DNA of 64,000 nt, from the NCBI GenBank assembly GCA_019925095.2, contig CM034406.1, positions 7,028,888-7,092,887 of the forward strand, read 5' to 3'. The notes below the pieces were generated by a model. The model ran no database searches and was not told the DNA's origin. It was given only the letters and a program-made list of their open reading frames with translations. Positions 1 through 13,400 of the stretch are shown here, piece after piece; the first letter of the stretch is position 1, and every line of letters begins with the position of its first letter. The position numbers and the translations under genes are program-made. The DNA is from Dendrolimus kikuchii (taxonomy: Eukaryota > Arthropoda > Insecta > Lepidoptera > Lasiocampidae).

Positions 1-507
1 ATATCGAGTTTTGCGTCTTAGTTTGAAAAAAATCTTCACTTTAAATCGGCGTTCTTAATTATATAACCACCAATATATATATATATATATATATATTGCC
101 GACAACGTGCAATATTGTTAGCAAAACAAAGTATATATGTGTGTAACATAAATACGGGTTACTATTTTTTCATTGATCAAAAATTTAAACAATGGTTAAA
201 GTTGGTCCTGCCTGGCTTTGGTTTAAAAATAACCTAACCTAACCCACTGTCCTTGTCACTGGTATCGCGATTGGAAAAACTGTAACCATACTCATTCCCA
301 TCTGCGATAGAACCAAAGGAGATGCTCGAAATGTTTGGGTATCATACAAGATAAAACAGTTGATGGTTTATACAGAGTAGGGACGAAATACGGAATAATA
401 AACACACTTTTTTTTAATCAGATACAATAATGCAAAGAGAATTTTCTTAATTTCCAAGATGTGCCCGACGTTCAGCTGTCTCTAAGAGAAATCTGTTCAA
501 AACATTC
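1..507. other. AT-rich sequence, (AT)n and a CCTAA-type repeat
   Basis: (AT)n at about 73-97. Bases 228-245 carry a short CCTAA array followed by a stretch shared with the repeats at 9028 and 50844. No exon of PPO is visible here. Confidence 0.5.
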
Positions 508-627
508 AAGTTTGGTGGCCAAGGCTTTATAAAATGCCATTGTAATAAAAAATGCTCTCCGAAATTATGTAAATGTAAAAGACCACACGTATTGTGCAAT
601 TCAAAATGCCATAACGCATCACCTTAG
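508..627 (+). pseudogene. Cys-rich (CXC-like) tail of a transposon-derived protein
   Basis: An open stretch of 39 codons ends at TAG (625-627) and carries a regular Cys pattern: KCHCNKKCSPKLCKCKRPHV then LCNSKCHN. This spacing is typical of the Cys-rich tail of integrase-type transposon or retroelement proteins seen in animal genomes. No catalytic part is next to it. Lies left of the visible PPO exons. Confidence 0.45.
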
Positions 628-639
628 ATTATATAACAT

Positions 640-1840
640 GTTATATCTCAATGCGCATCATCTTGGGCGCGTGCTTTTAGTATCTCACAACGCCCAAAAT
701 GTTCCGTCTGCCGTTCCGCCAGGCGACAGCGGTCGTTATGGTCATCGCTAATGACGCCATGATTTTCGCTCACGCAACGCTCACAACGACCCATGTCAAG
801 AGGTGGATCGAATAACCGGTTCACTAGAGTTTACGATTTTAACGCCGGCAAGCAAGTGGAACGGGAAAAATCGCGGTCGTGAACGTGGTCGTTGTAAGTC
901 TGTAATGGAACGGATCCGGCTCGGAGGACCAAAAAACTGTAGTGTGTATACAGTTTTAGTATAGGAGGGAAGGATGAAATGTACGAAATACCAAACCCAA
1001 CGAGCGCTGTAATGACACTGATTTAATTACTGAAAATATATCCATATAAATGTGTTGTTAAGCATTGAGCCGCAGTTGTTTATTTGTAAAACGCTGACTA
1101 TTGTACATACTTTGTACATATGCCTTTGTCAAAATAAAGACTAATGTTTTTTTTAAATTACTGTCATCAATCCTAATTCAAAATAAGAATAAAAAATTTA
1201 ATTACTTTATCGGATTTGTCAATTGATTATTATAATATTGAAACAATAAACATTAAAATTAAAAAATGTCGTTTTATTGTACCTAATTTTACAAACTAAC
1301 ACATTCCAATACCTAATTGAGGTCTGACTGCTCAAACCCCGATTTCATGAAATTGAGTTTCGGAATTTGACTATATATAAATTACTCTCTACCAGGTTAG
1401 ACAAAAACCTTAGGTTTAAACCTGAATAATGCCCTTCGAAGTAGTACATACCCTACGCTTTCTAAAATCTTCAGAGACCCATATCTTATAAACTAAGCTT
1501 TTCACTGTAATAATATTTTGTATCTGTGTTGAGGGTGTGTACAGGTATAACATACTCCAATATAATTGAAATCGGAAACTTCAACTTTTTTGGTGGTCAG
1601 TTTCACGTGAAATGCCCCTCTATATAATATCTCAAAAACGATTTAAATGGTTTATTATCAAAGCCTTATAATGTAAAGTATTTTCCCACTCCACAGTTCT
1701 TAAATTAAAGAGGAGCACACATTTTGCAACACCAGAAGCGATATCTTAGCAATTTCATTATATAGGTATTGACTGAAAATAAAAATATTTCTGAGCAAGG
1801 GTATTAACTTCTGCGAGATTTTAAATAAGTTTATACTTAC
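640..1840. other. No gene seen; unclassified repeat and AT-rich spacer
   Basis: Bases 660-930 are richer in GC and contain pieces such as ATGACGCCATGATTTTCGC that look like an old transposon, without a readable protein. 940-1830 is AT-rich with nothing recognisable. The missing PPO exons, which would be conserved and GC-richer, are not here. Confidence 0.5.
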
Positions 1841-4800
1841 ACATAACCGAACGGTCTGTGGTTGAGATGTGTGAAACGTGCGTACACCGGGCCACGGTCG
1901 GAGAAGTCGAGCCCGCGGGAAAGATCCACGTCGCTGGTCATCCAGAACGTGTTCAACGTGTTGGTTTGTCCCGTAGCACTTTCAATGGCGATGGACACTA
2001 TTTGGACGCCAGGATTGCTTAGCTATAATAAATAATAATAATTAATTGGCTACTAGGTTATATCCGGCTCGAAGGTCCACTTAATCTATTTGATGAAATG
2101 ATTTCGTTTAATTATCAATTTATATTTATTTTGGAATCACAAACAGTGTTTTAAATAAAATCTGTAATTTTTTAATGTATCATGATAATGGTTTCGGCAG
2201 TTATGGCTTATCGAGCCTCAAAGCAGCATCAGAATAGAAGGTCATGCTGCACATTTGACATCATTTGCCGAACATAATAATAATTGTTGTTAACTCTAAT
2301 ACATATTCCTAATTAAGTGATAGTGCGACATTCGTACATCCCTGGCCCAGGGTCCAGTCGAAAACATGCGTCAGGCATCGGCGGCCTGACATTTGCCTAA
2401 CTGGTACCATCGCTAGTCATATTGTTTGTCATGGAACAGGGATGGATGTACACTAAGGGCAATAGCCTAGGCGGCGAAATTTTTCAGGGCGGTAAAATTT
2501 GGAGTGTCAGCAAAAAATCTAGTTTCTGCTATAAAAATCTATGATTTTAAAAAATTGGGAAGTTATTCGTTCCATGCTAAATCTTAAAAACCGAGTTCTC
2601 ATTGGATATTTGTTTTGAAGTCTAGTTATAGTGCATAGATATTAGGGCGGTAATGGTATTTTTCACGGTGCCCCAGGCGGCACCTAAGGTAAATCCGGCC
2701 CTGGTCATCAATGTAATGTGTATCTCTTTTATAATCAATGTTTAATAAGTTTCGTAATGTGTATTAAACCAAATAAAAGTTTTTATTTGTCTTTTGGGTC
2801 ACCACGGGGGTACCGGTTATTCTTAAGGCTGTGCCGTGATTGTGGAAAGTCTTTAGTCCCTTAGAAGATAGGGTGACTCTTGGTGTGAAATGCTAACTGC
2901 GTCCACATTCTGGTTGCTTCCCGTATTCCAGACATGGCTATGATTACATGGTCGGCGCAGTAACAAAAATCCATTGTCCATGAATAATGCGATATGATAA
3001 ACTAAAGCGTTAGGTATTGCTTTGTGTACAAGTTAATGTAATACTTGGCCCAAAGACAATTTTTTTCAGTTTTACTGTCTCACTGGGAAACGGACTATAT
3101 TTTAGGTACCTGATCTCTAGTGTATCTGGGCACATGGGGTGACTCCTTGTGCCTATGGAAAACGTCGTCAATCCAGCCGTGCCAGCGGAAAAAGAAAGGA
3201 TCGCGTAACGTCGTTGCTTCATCACCCATTATACTAAACGATTCCTGTAAAATGATTAATTTAATGATTAATTTAGATTCAAGTGGGGACCAAAAACTGT
3301 TCTTAGGGGCGTTTATTAAGTACGTCACGTAATTTTTGCCATTTTGGATCCCTCCCTCCTTCGTCACACTGCATCAAAATTTCTGGGATCCTATAAATGT
3401 TACAAAAAAAAACTACAATATCCCTCTCCCTTTTTCTATTTTTATCGCCGATGCGAACTACGAATGTCATCAATCATTCTTAGACCCCCGCATCCATCCT
3501 TATCATATTTCGCGAAATCCCTCCCTCCCTGTTCTTTATGGACGTTACATCCCTTACTTGTTACATTACAATTTTTGTTTTGCTGCAAAAGAAATACTTC
3601 TTTCTATGTGTAAAATCGTATCTGAACGGGAATTACTTTAAATATCAGTGTGTATCACTAAAGACCTGCCAGCCTCGAAGAGATTATATGAATCTTTTTA
3701 AATTACCCTTTATTGTATTTGTAACGTACTTTTTTTTGATAACGCATGCATTTTGTGGGGGGGGGGCTTGGAAATATATTGTAACACTGGGCAAATCTCA
3801 GCTGGAACTCACACATTACTTGCATGAGCGGACAAAGAATACGATCGCCTTTAGTGTTACGAATGTCCATAGGCGACGGTAACCGCTTCTCATCAGGTGG
3901 ACCGTTTGCTTGTTTACTGAACTCATGCAATAAAAAAAATGAAGAAAAACGCCCAGCCGATGGCGAGGGGTGCGGTGGTAGAATGAAAACGAATGTACCA
4001 TTCTGAACAGTTCTTCGGTACACTCCCCATTATACAGATGGTAGAATACACGGAGAGACGCGAAGTCTGTTGAACTCCAAGCGTATTTATGCCGCGTCTG
4101 TGAGTATGCGATGTTCGACTAAGCGAACGGCACGATGCTTAATATAGTCCAGGGAATTAAGCTGGTAGGCGGGTGCCTTAGCCTGCAGCTGTGAGTGGTA
4201 GTACTCCTTAAGCGACTTCACCTGGGCTTTGGAAAGTATAAGGCGCTGCCGCGGTGTGAAGTAGTGCTTTTATCGGTTCAGCACTCTCAGCTTCTTGGAG
4301 ACAAGTTTTGCCTCCAAGTTAATCCCAAAACTACACGCTGTTCACAATGTCGACACCAAGTATGCCAAAACATTTGGTCATTATAATAATATATTGAAAG
4401 TTTGAGCAAATAATACTTTTCATTTCCGTATTGTATTTTATAGAGAGCTCCTATTAAGTCAGACTACCACACGACAATATATTTAATTATTGAATTTACC
4501 AGGTATTTATGCTCAGGGTCGTGCATGTAGGCTGCGAAGCTGTGACCGTTGTTGTGGATAGAACCATACAGTTCCCGGTTGAGAGACAGTATATTGGACT
4601 CCAATAAGTTGGAAAGGATATCAATATCCAGATCTTGCGTCTTTCCATCGGGCTAAAATACAGAGAGTATTATATTACTGTAGTATAATAATAATAATTA
4701 GCAGACAAACGCATGCACATTGTATATACTCAAATTAAGCAAGATACGCTTGTGTTATAGGGTAATATACAACGGACTACTCTGGGACCGATCCCAGACA

Positions 4801-7444
4801 CCCACTCACACCAAAGTAAATAACGGAAAGTTCGTTTCCGAAATTTACTATGCCAGGAATCGAGCCCACAGCCTCTGCGTTGCAGTGAGGTAGGCCGGCA
4901 AAGGCTGAGCCCGCTCAACCACAGAGACCGTCTTACTATTAAATATTATACGCATTATTAAATAGTACTCAATTCATATGTAAGAGATTTTGTTAATAGC
5001 TTGTTATCTATCAAATCTAGTATATAATAGATAAATAGGTATTGAGGTATATATCACTGTCTTTGTTCTTCTCGGTGACCTTCTTTATCTACGGCCATTA
5101 TAGGCGACGAGAGGGTCGGGGTGTCGATGAAAATCTCACTGCCTATATGCCTTTGCCCCGGCTGGTAAAACTACCCGCGATGTTTGGTTGAGGGCGTTTA
5201 TTCATTTTTTATTCAAGACCTTTGGAACGTTTTCATTATGAGATTTGGTATATAAGTATTTTTGATAGAGGAATTGACATTACGCTGTTTTCTATAGGTA
5301 ATGAGAAACTGGATAACCTTCGCGGGATATTGATACGAAAACATAGCGAAGTCGCACGAAAGTCTAGTGGTACCTAAATCAATTTAAATACTTACTAGTA
5401 TCACTTTTCCACTAGCAATTGCATCGTCAATGTTCCTTCTCCATTTTTCCATTTGATCAATAGTGATGACAAGACCATCGACAGGCCTGTTTAGATCTTG
5501 CCAAGACATGTTCGCCTGACGTGGTGCCCAACCTCGCGCTGAAGTCAAGCTATCTAGTTTAGGGAAGTAAGCTTCTGGAATAGGCTCCCTCCAATTATTG
5601 AACTTTTTAACTCTCTGGAGTGAATTGCATAAACGCTCGCAATTGAAACGTGCTATAATTTGCTGATGAGCATAGTAGAAAATTTCACCACGGCGATCCT
5701 TAGCGACAATAGCTCTATCGGGAGCTGTAAATGGGAATATAAGATGCCAGTGCCAGTGGTGTAGATTGATGCCGATGTCTTCACGCCAGTAGGCTACACG
5801 ATGCTCTTCGTCTAAATCGCTAGCGGTGTAGTCCCTCGGTATTATTATGGGAATTCGCTGAAAAATTAATAGAAGTTATTTAATCAGTAATTTTACTTTA
5901 CGGGAAACATTAATTTTATCCTTTTACGTCTGATTTTTCTTTCATCAGACAAAAGCTATCTATAAACTACCCATATTTCTCAAAAGCTTATTCTTTGAAA
6001 ATCTAACAATTGAAAAGTCCAGTGAACAAGTCCAAGCCCCAAGTGTATCGAACAATGTTATCGTATATTTGTAAAAAAAGTTACTTTATAATAACCCAGG
6101 GTTCTCCCCCGCGACTTCACCGCGAATCGAGCTCTAGTGAATAGTCCAACTTCCAAGTTCATTAAAGACGCATTGACATAGGTTATTTTGCAATAAAGTT
6201 TTATCTAGTCTAGGCACTACGTACTCTTGGAAAGTTTACTTAATTTTATTTCGGAAACTATCCCATTTTACGGGATGAAAAGTATCCATAAAGGTAAACG
6301 CTGATCTAACGTAGACTCACAAACTACTATGGATACTACGTATCGTAAACATGTTATATCTCAACGCGTATTACTAAGATACTACGTAACGACCTTAGAT
6401 CATATAAACGGACTAACGATTAGGTACTAGTCTTAGATCATATAAACGTATATCTCAATGGTACTAGTATAATCTTTCATTAAAGTATTTTTACGTGGGT
6501 GTGGAAATTATGAATATCAATTATGAAAAAAAAATAGTTTCGTAGAACATTCTGGTTAGTATTGTAGATTGTAGACGACCGCAAAATAGTAAAATACCTA
6601 CTCTCGTATTTTCAATTTCAAAACAAAATTAAAAAAGAAATTTTGCGTATAATTGTGATGAGTCAGGCATAAAATAAAATTATGTATGATAATAGACATT
6701 TTAATCGATATGCGAGACTTTGAGTAAGTACTTAGGTAGGTATACTTGCTTAGGCTTACAAACCTTACAAATCTTACAATACGTAAAACGGAAAGCATCT
6801 CTTGCAACTTGCGAAAAGTCACGTAGGCTCAGTGTTGCCGTTCTAGCGCCTAATCTAAGTATTTTATGAGTTTCGGGCGGGAAAAAAGTTTTAACCATTA
6901 CTGGCGAGTATTTAAGAGCTCAAAGGAGTTTTTGGCAGGAACTGAAAGGAGATGTTGTGCTGTGCAGTTTTATTTTCTAAAAATGTTTAAAATTACTCTA
7001 AAATGAACAATTATGTGTTTTGTGAGAAATGTGAACAGTATAGTCAAATGTGGCCTTTTGAATTGTCACAAGAACTCCGTTGAATGGCACTAGCTGATTA
7101 CCTACAGTTCAGCTGTGCTACACATAGGCTTAAGAAAAAGAAGAAACTATATTGTAAGCTGCCAAGCCATAAACTTAAATTAAATAAGAGCTCAAACTAT
7201 CCCTAACAGGAATTGAAAATTTCTGACTTGTTAGAAACCTTATTAAATAAATAACTAAAAATTACAAAATATTTACGAACTTACGTGATCTATTGTTAGT
7301 TTTATATTTAAATAGGACGTGTCCGTGACTTCGTCCAGGCTTGACATGAATTTCCCGCGGGATTTCAGTATAGATATATTCCAGTTGTTTTTTTAAATAT
7401 CTTTAACGTATAGACGCGGCATGTTTAGACATATATATATACAC

Positions 7445-7499
<55 letters not shown>

Positions 7500-10400
7500 A
7501 ATATAACCGTATTTGACTACGATGAACTCCAAACTACTCATCCAACTTTGATGATATTTTTTCTTTTTGCTGTATTTATTCCAACTTAGGACATAGCATA
7601 CGTTTAATTTTAATGTATAGTCAAAAAAAATTTTTAATTGATTTTTAAGGCTGAGAGGTCGGCAAGTATGATATTTTATCAATGTAGACCAAGTAGTTTC
7701 TGAGAGAAATGACTATGACATACGAAGACCGACGGACGTAACGATGTTTTCATAAAGATTCCGTTTATCCCAAAACGGCAACCACTCTAGAAGATTTCAT
7801 TTATTTATAACGTATAAGCTGCATAACATATTAATTTCAGTACTTTTTTTAACAAAAACAAAACCAATTTCCAACTATAAAGCAAAAAATAAATATTTAA
7901 CCGCCATCTTTCAACATCTTGAAGTCGGTGCCAAGTAAAACAATTTTTTTAGAGTATATAGAGTGAACACTTTTTTCCATATCTAGTGGAATATTTACCA
8001 CCGGCTAGCAATTTTACGTGTTATGTATTATGTAACGGAATTTACGAAAACAGTCGGCAACACCAAAAAGTACATTACTAATACTATAAGTTTCTATTTA
8101 TTTATCAAAAGGTCTTTAAGTTCGAAGATATTTATTATTACATGTCAAGATTAGTAAACCAAATAATGCGAAACACGTGATTGATTATTGTTTTAATGAT
8201 GGAATATGAGTCTGGCGTTGTGGTTATACGTGCAAAGCCTGAAGGACAGCGGAAGACTTTCAAGCCGATTTTGCGTTCAGTAAATAAAATTCCTGATGAA
8301 TTATTGAGCGATCCTTTGCTGAACAGCGCGTGTGAGGCTTTGCCGCAGAACTACAATTTTGAAATACATAAGACGGTATGGAGAATACGGACATTACACT
8401 CAAAACGGGTGGCCCTTCAATTGCCTGAAGGTTGTATTCCAAAATATTTTTATTTAACATATTAGCATTAAATTTATGATGTTTGATAGACGAATTTTGA
8501 GTAGCGAGGTGGTGGTGTGGGGAAGGGCGAGGCATACTCACCCCTACTACAACCCTTATAGTCTTGAGATCTTGATTTTTTTTATTAAACATAACCTCGC
8601 TTAGTTTTTCATTAATATTGCACTTATATCATTGGTCTAAAGTTGAACAATCCTTTCAAAGTCCAAAAGAAAGCCAGTAATCAACAGAAAAAAAAAACAA
8701 CAAACCGTGTAAGTGGTCAAAAATGAATGAAAAACACAACAGAGCACATTCACATAGACATAAATGTGCTCTGTTGTTTTTTCTTCTCATTCCATAGCAG
8801 TAACCATGAAAATATTCAAAATGGTGGCCAATAAAGACAAAATTATAAATAGTGTATACAAAATAATGTTACCGGTTACTTCTGGCAGTTTGCTTTGATC
8901 TGAAGATAACCTAACCTAACCAACAGTTTGTGTGTATAAAATAAATAGTAAATGGTTATAGTCGGTTTCTGGCACTTGCCGGCCACTACTGTGGCACACT
9001 CGTTTGACTTGTGCTCTCTGGTCTGTGCCTAACCTAACCTAACCTAACTCACTGTCCTAATCAATGGTCACGACCCATCATAATAATTTTAGTAAAAAAA
9101 TAGGTGGGGTTATGTTTACCAAAAATTAATATTTCAACTGTGTATGCAGGTTTTCTATCATGAACTTTGGATCTCACCACTTTTGGGATAACATTTATCT
9201 TATCCTATTTATACTTGCAATATAATGGCACATGTTCTGTTTTAATGAAAGTATATAAAGACCTTCAAGATAATCGGTTCACTTCCAAAGCTTGGACAAA
9301 GGAACCTACAAGGCATCAAATTTACTTTCACTAGTATGGATTGTAATAAACAATTATATAATGTTGGCAGTACTTAGTTACATTTAATTTTTTAAAACAT
9401 AAATAAAAAAAATTGCAAGTGTGAGACGATAAACAGTTAATTTAAAAAAATTTCAGGTCTGACAATGTTTGCAACAACACTATGTGATATCATTGAAACA
9501 TTTACTGAAGCAGATACTCTGATAATGGGAGATGTTACATATGGAGCATGTTGTATAGATGACTTCACTGCAGTTGCACTTGGAGTTGACCTATTAGTAC
9601 ATTATGGACATTCATGTTTAATACCAATTGATCAAACTAGCAACATTAAAGTTCTATATATATTTGTAGACATCAAAATAGACCCATCTCATTTTGTGGA
9701 AACAATTAAATTAAACTTTTCTACAGGCACTCATTTAGCTATAGTTAGTACAATTCAATTTGTCACAACTCTCCACTCTGTGGCAAAGACATTGCGTGGC
9801 AATGATTATGTAGTATCAGTGCCTCAGTGTAAGCCATTATCACCTGGAGAAATATTAGGTTGTACAGCACCCAAAATAAGTTCTGATGTGATAATATACC
9901 TTGGAGATGGCAGGTTTCATTTAGAATCGATAATGATAGCAAACCCAACAGTTCCTGCCTACAAATATGATCCATATGACAAAAAGTTTACAAAGGAATT
10001 ATATGAACATGATCTGATGAGAACAAATCGGCATAATCAAGTTAAAATAGCAGAAGAAGCAGGTAGCTTTGGCTTAATTCTTGGGACTCTTGGACGTCAA
10101 GGGAGTACAAAAGTGTTAGCTAACTTAGAAAAGCAAATATGTAATTCAGAGAAGAAATTTGTAAAAATTTTACTTTCAGAGATTTTTCCTAGTAAATTGG
10201 CATTGTTTGACCTTGATGCATTTGTTCAAGTTGCATGTCCCAGATTGTCTATAGACTGGGGAACAGCTTTCCCAAAACCATTGTTGACCCCATATGAATT
10301 TTCAGTGTCATTAGGAAACAGTAAGTGGCTAAAGGATGATAACACTTACCCTATGGATTTTTATTCAAATGAAAGCTTAGGGCCATGGACTCCTAACTAC

Positions 10401-13400
10401 AAGCCAGAATTTTGTTCAGGTACAGATAAAAAATGTGATAGTTGCTGTGGAAAAAATGACAAAAGTAACAAGCATGTGGTAACTTGATATAGATGGTAAG
10501 GAGAGAAAGCAAATTACTTAAGTTTTATACAACTCACTGGAACATTTGAAGGAATTACTGCAGCAGATTCTCGTGCCGGGCTGAAAACCTGGGAATTAAT
10601 AAACTTTTCAGGGAATAACTCTGCTAAACTATTGACTCGAACTTTTTGTGTATCAGGTCTGAAACAAAAATTAATACATACATATTATCACACCTAATTC
10701 CCATTGAGGTTGGTAAAGATTATGGATGTCCACTTGCTAAGATCTTGACATACATCTTTTGCTTCATCTACCTTTATTGGGGTGGGTGGGTCCAAACTTA
10801 TAACATTTTATGGAACAAGACTCTATGTCTGGCAATAGCGGGTGTCACTACTGGTAATGTGGGTGTTATTTGTCATGTGAACAACTGTCAAAATATAATG
10901 TTACAATACAACCCAAACCCAACTTCTAAAGAAACGGTTCAACAGGTGAAATATGTACGGCATAACAAGCTACAAGTGTCGATGCTGATCTCTTGACTGT
11001 TAAGCATTAATGACACATCATGTGCGATTCAATCAAAGTCGGTATTTTCAAAGGATTTTCACTATCAATGTGTCTCAGATATCTAGGATACTCTACACTT
11101 GTATTTATGTCACACATTCAAGTAGCTGATGTCATGGTCACGGGGTCGTGTCGTGAGACGTGCATTCGCCCACTGCTCCTCTTGTCGTCGCAGCTCGCTT
11201 TCTTATTCGCTTATTGGCCTTGTGCAGGTGGAGGGTTTATTTGGTTGTTTTAACGTAATTACCGTCTTTATTCAAAGTGCAAAGGCATCAAGAAACTGTT
11301 TTAAAACTTGTAGAAATGTATCGCACTAAGTAAATATTGTAGAACCCCAAGGCATAATCTGCAATGAATACCGAACGTGTTTCGCCGTGACATGGTTCGA
11401 TGCTGTGTCAAATGGCCGCATTTAGCGTAACATCTGTAGATATGTAATGAAATCTTGTATGAAGAAAAGTTACAAGTCTGGACCTACCCTTAATATCTTC
11501 ATACAAACATGATTATTAATGGTGCTTTTTACATGGCCAACCTTAGGACTAAGTTCAATAGATTCTTAATGTTACACTTTTATCATACCATCACAGAAAG
11601 AGTGAAAAAATAAATTATAAATAATATCAATAAAATTTTTAGTTTTACTCTTATAAAAGTAATTACTTAAGTTTATATTTTGCCTTGGATGAAAAAGCAA
11701 TAAGCTTTTTTAAAAAGGTTTTTAAATACAAGCTTTTGAGATCCTGGATATCATGTAGCAGCAGAGTGCTAGCCAAGACGAGTAAAATGAGCCCAAACAC
11801 GACGGGTCTATCTTGATTAGTACAGGAGTTCCTATGGCCACCTTCCGACTCCATCATAAGATCAGCTCCATGGTACCATATATTGCATTGTCACGCGATA
11901 TACATATGCGTGCAAAATTTCAGCTCAATCGGAAACCGGGAAGTTGGTCAAATTTAACTTGCGAGATTCCACCCTAGCTTACATACATGCATAGGTACAT
12001 CCATTGTAAGTTAAATAAAAGCTTGTAAAAATGAATTATTTTATATGTATCCTGTAATCTTGTAACTACTCAGTATAAACTTTTCTTAACTTTCAACTTG
12101 ACTTCTTGAAAGTGCTTTAAGTTCTAACTATGGTCTTGTTTTGACTTCTGAGATTTCTGTGTGGGAAATGGAAAAGTTTTGTAACATTTTTTTACTTACC
12201 TATGAAGTAAGGCGATTGAATAGCAATAATTGAAAAGCTGAGGATTTAGGTTAGATCTAGCATAGGCACATGTTGACTTGAAGTCTTCCAGTTGGTTTTG
12301 TGGAACATCTATTAAAACAATAAGATTAGGTAAGTGAATGCAATATATATGTATGTGTCTAAGATAAAATATTGTCTACTTAAATTATTGTTTCAGTATT
12401 AAATTCATATTTTTATAAAAGCATGTTTTTGTTTAAAAATCTATATCTTAAATGATTTTTGTGAAGCATCTCTAAATTCATTAAATTCACTTGTAAAGTT
12501 GTGTAATAGGGGAAAGAATTTCAACCCCGCATTTGTAGATAATTGTTGTGTAGAATTCCCGTGAATCTACAAGGATGAAGAAGACCTTTGTCTATATACA
12601 AACTACGAAACCTTAATGTTTTCGTCTTGTTTGATTTTACTGAATGTAGTCACTATCGCATTACACGACTATGTACTAACTGTGAAACATTTAAAAATCA
12701 GGGGTGGCCGACTGGCCGCGCCATACAAGTGTTGTGGTAACCAGGGACTAAAATTTTTCAATTTGTTGAACTCCAACGTATCCTATTCCCAAATTCTGGT
12801 ATACTGATGCATCCTTTTCTTTAGCCATAAACCTGCTTCCAGGGTCTGGCATTATTATAAGCACCGCACAGATGCATCTGTGACAAAAAGAATGTTAAAT
12901 TTAATGTAAAAAATGTAAAGATAGATCAAAAAAATAGACGGATGGATTGTGTGTGATGATTTGTGGTGTGACAGAAGGTGTATGTCATAATAGAGAAGTG
13001 TGGAATGGAAAGACATTTGTGCCAACCCCAATTAATTGGGACATGGTGAAAGAAAAAAGAAAGACAGATGCATCTGTGAGACTGAGGTAGTCGATTCAGG
13101 GTACCAGTCTTTCTTGCCGCCGTAGTGCTGGTAGAATGTTTACGGCACGCCTCTTCGTTAACTTTCTTAACGCTTAATCGACTCTTCAGGTAGTCACGAG
13201 GCCTGGATCGTACCTCAACCAACGGGTTGATATGGCAATCCAGAGAGGTAACGCAACCAGTCTTTTGGAAACCTTACCCATTGACTTTGAGGATCTAGGC
13301 TCAGTATTCTAATTATAGTCGATTCCTATATCTTACTATTCAATTACTTTCTTTAGCATCGCATCGGTTGAATTTTGACATTACTTGTATGGAGCTCCTG

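Larger units (their letters stand above)
5870..8180. other. PPO intron: Helitron-like scraps, microsatellite, unclassified repeat
   Basis: GC-rich Helitron-like piece near 6105-6140. A doubled stretch TTAGATCATATAAACG at about 6403 and 6431. A repeat at 6905-7150 that recurs in opposite orientation at 29475-29735. Compound (CA)n/(TA)n microsatellite at 7429-7499. A CACGTG E-box at 8174 lies 22 nt before the DPH1 start. Confidence 0.5.
8431..9456. other. DPH1 intron with hairpin and CCTAA-bearing repeat
   Basis: Contains a 14-bp perfect hairpin (8737-8776) and a dispersed repeat with CCTAA arrays at 8908-8921 and 9028-9047. No other coding sequence. Confidence 0.6.

Noticed and set aside
1..1840. 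Remaining PPO C-terminal exons
   Set aside because: I looked on the minus strand for the conserved C-terminal blocks and saw none; these exons should be left of the window.
9028..9047. Chromosome-end or telomere fusion scar
   Set aside because: Only four units, and the same flanking sequence accompanies other CCTAA arrays, so it belongs to a dispersed repeat.
8196..10487. DPH1 as a retrocopy inserted in PPO
   Set aside because: The gene has its own GT..AG intron at 8431-9456 with a split codon, so it did not arise from spliced mRNA.
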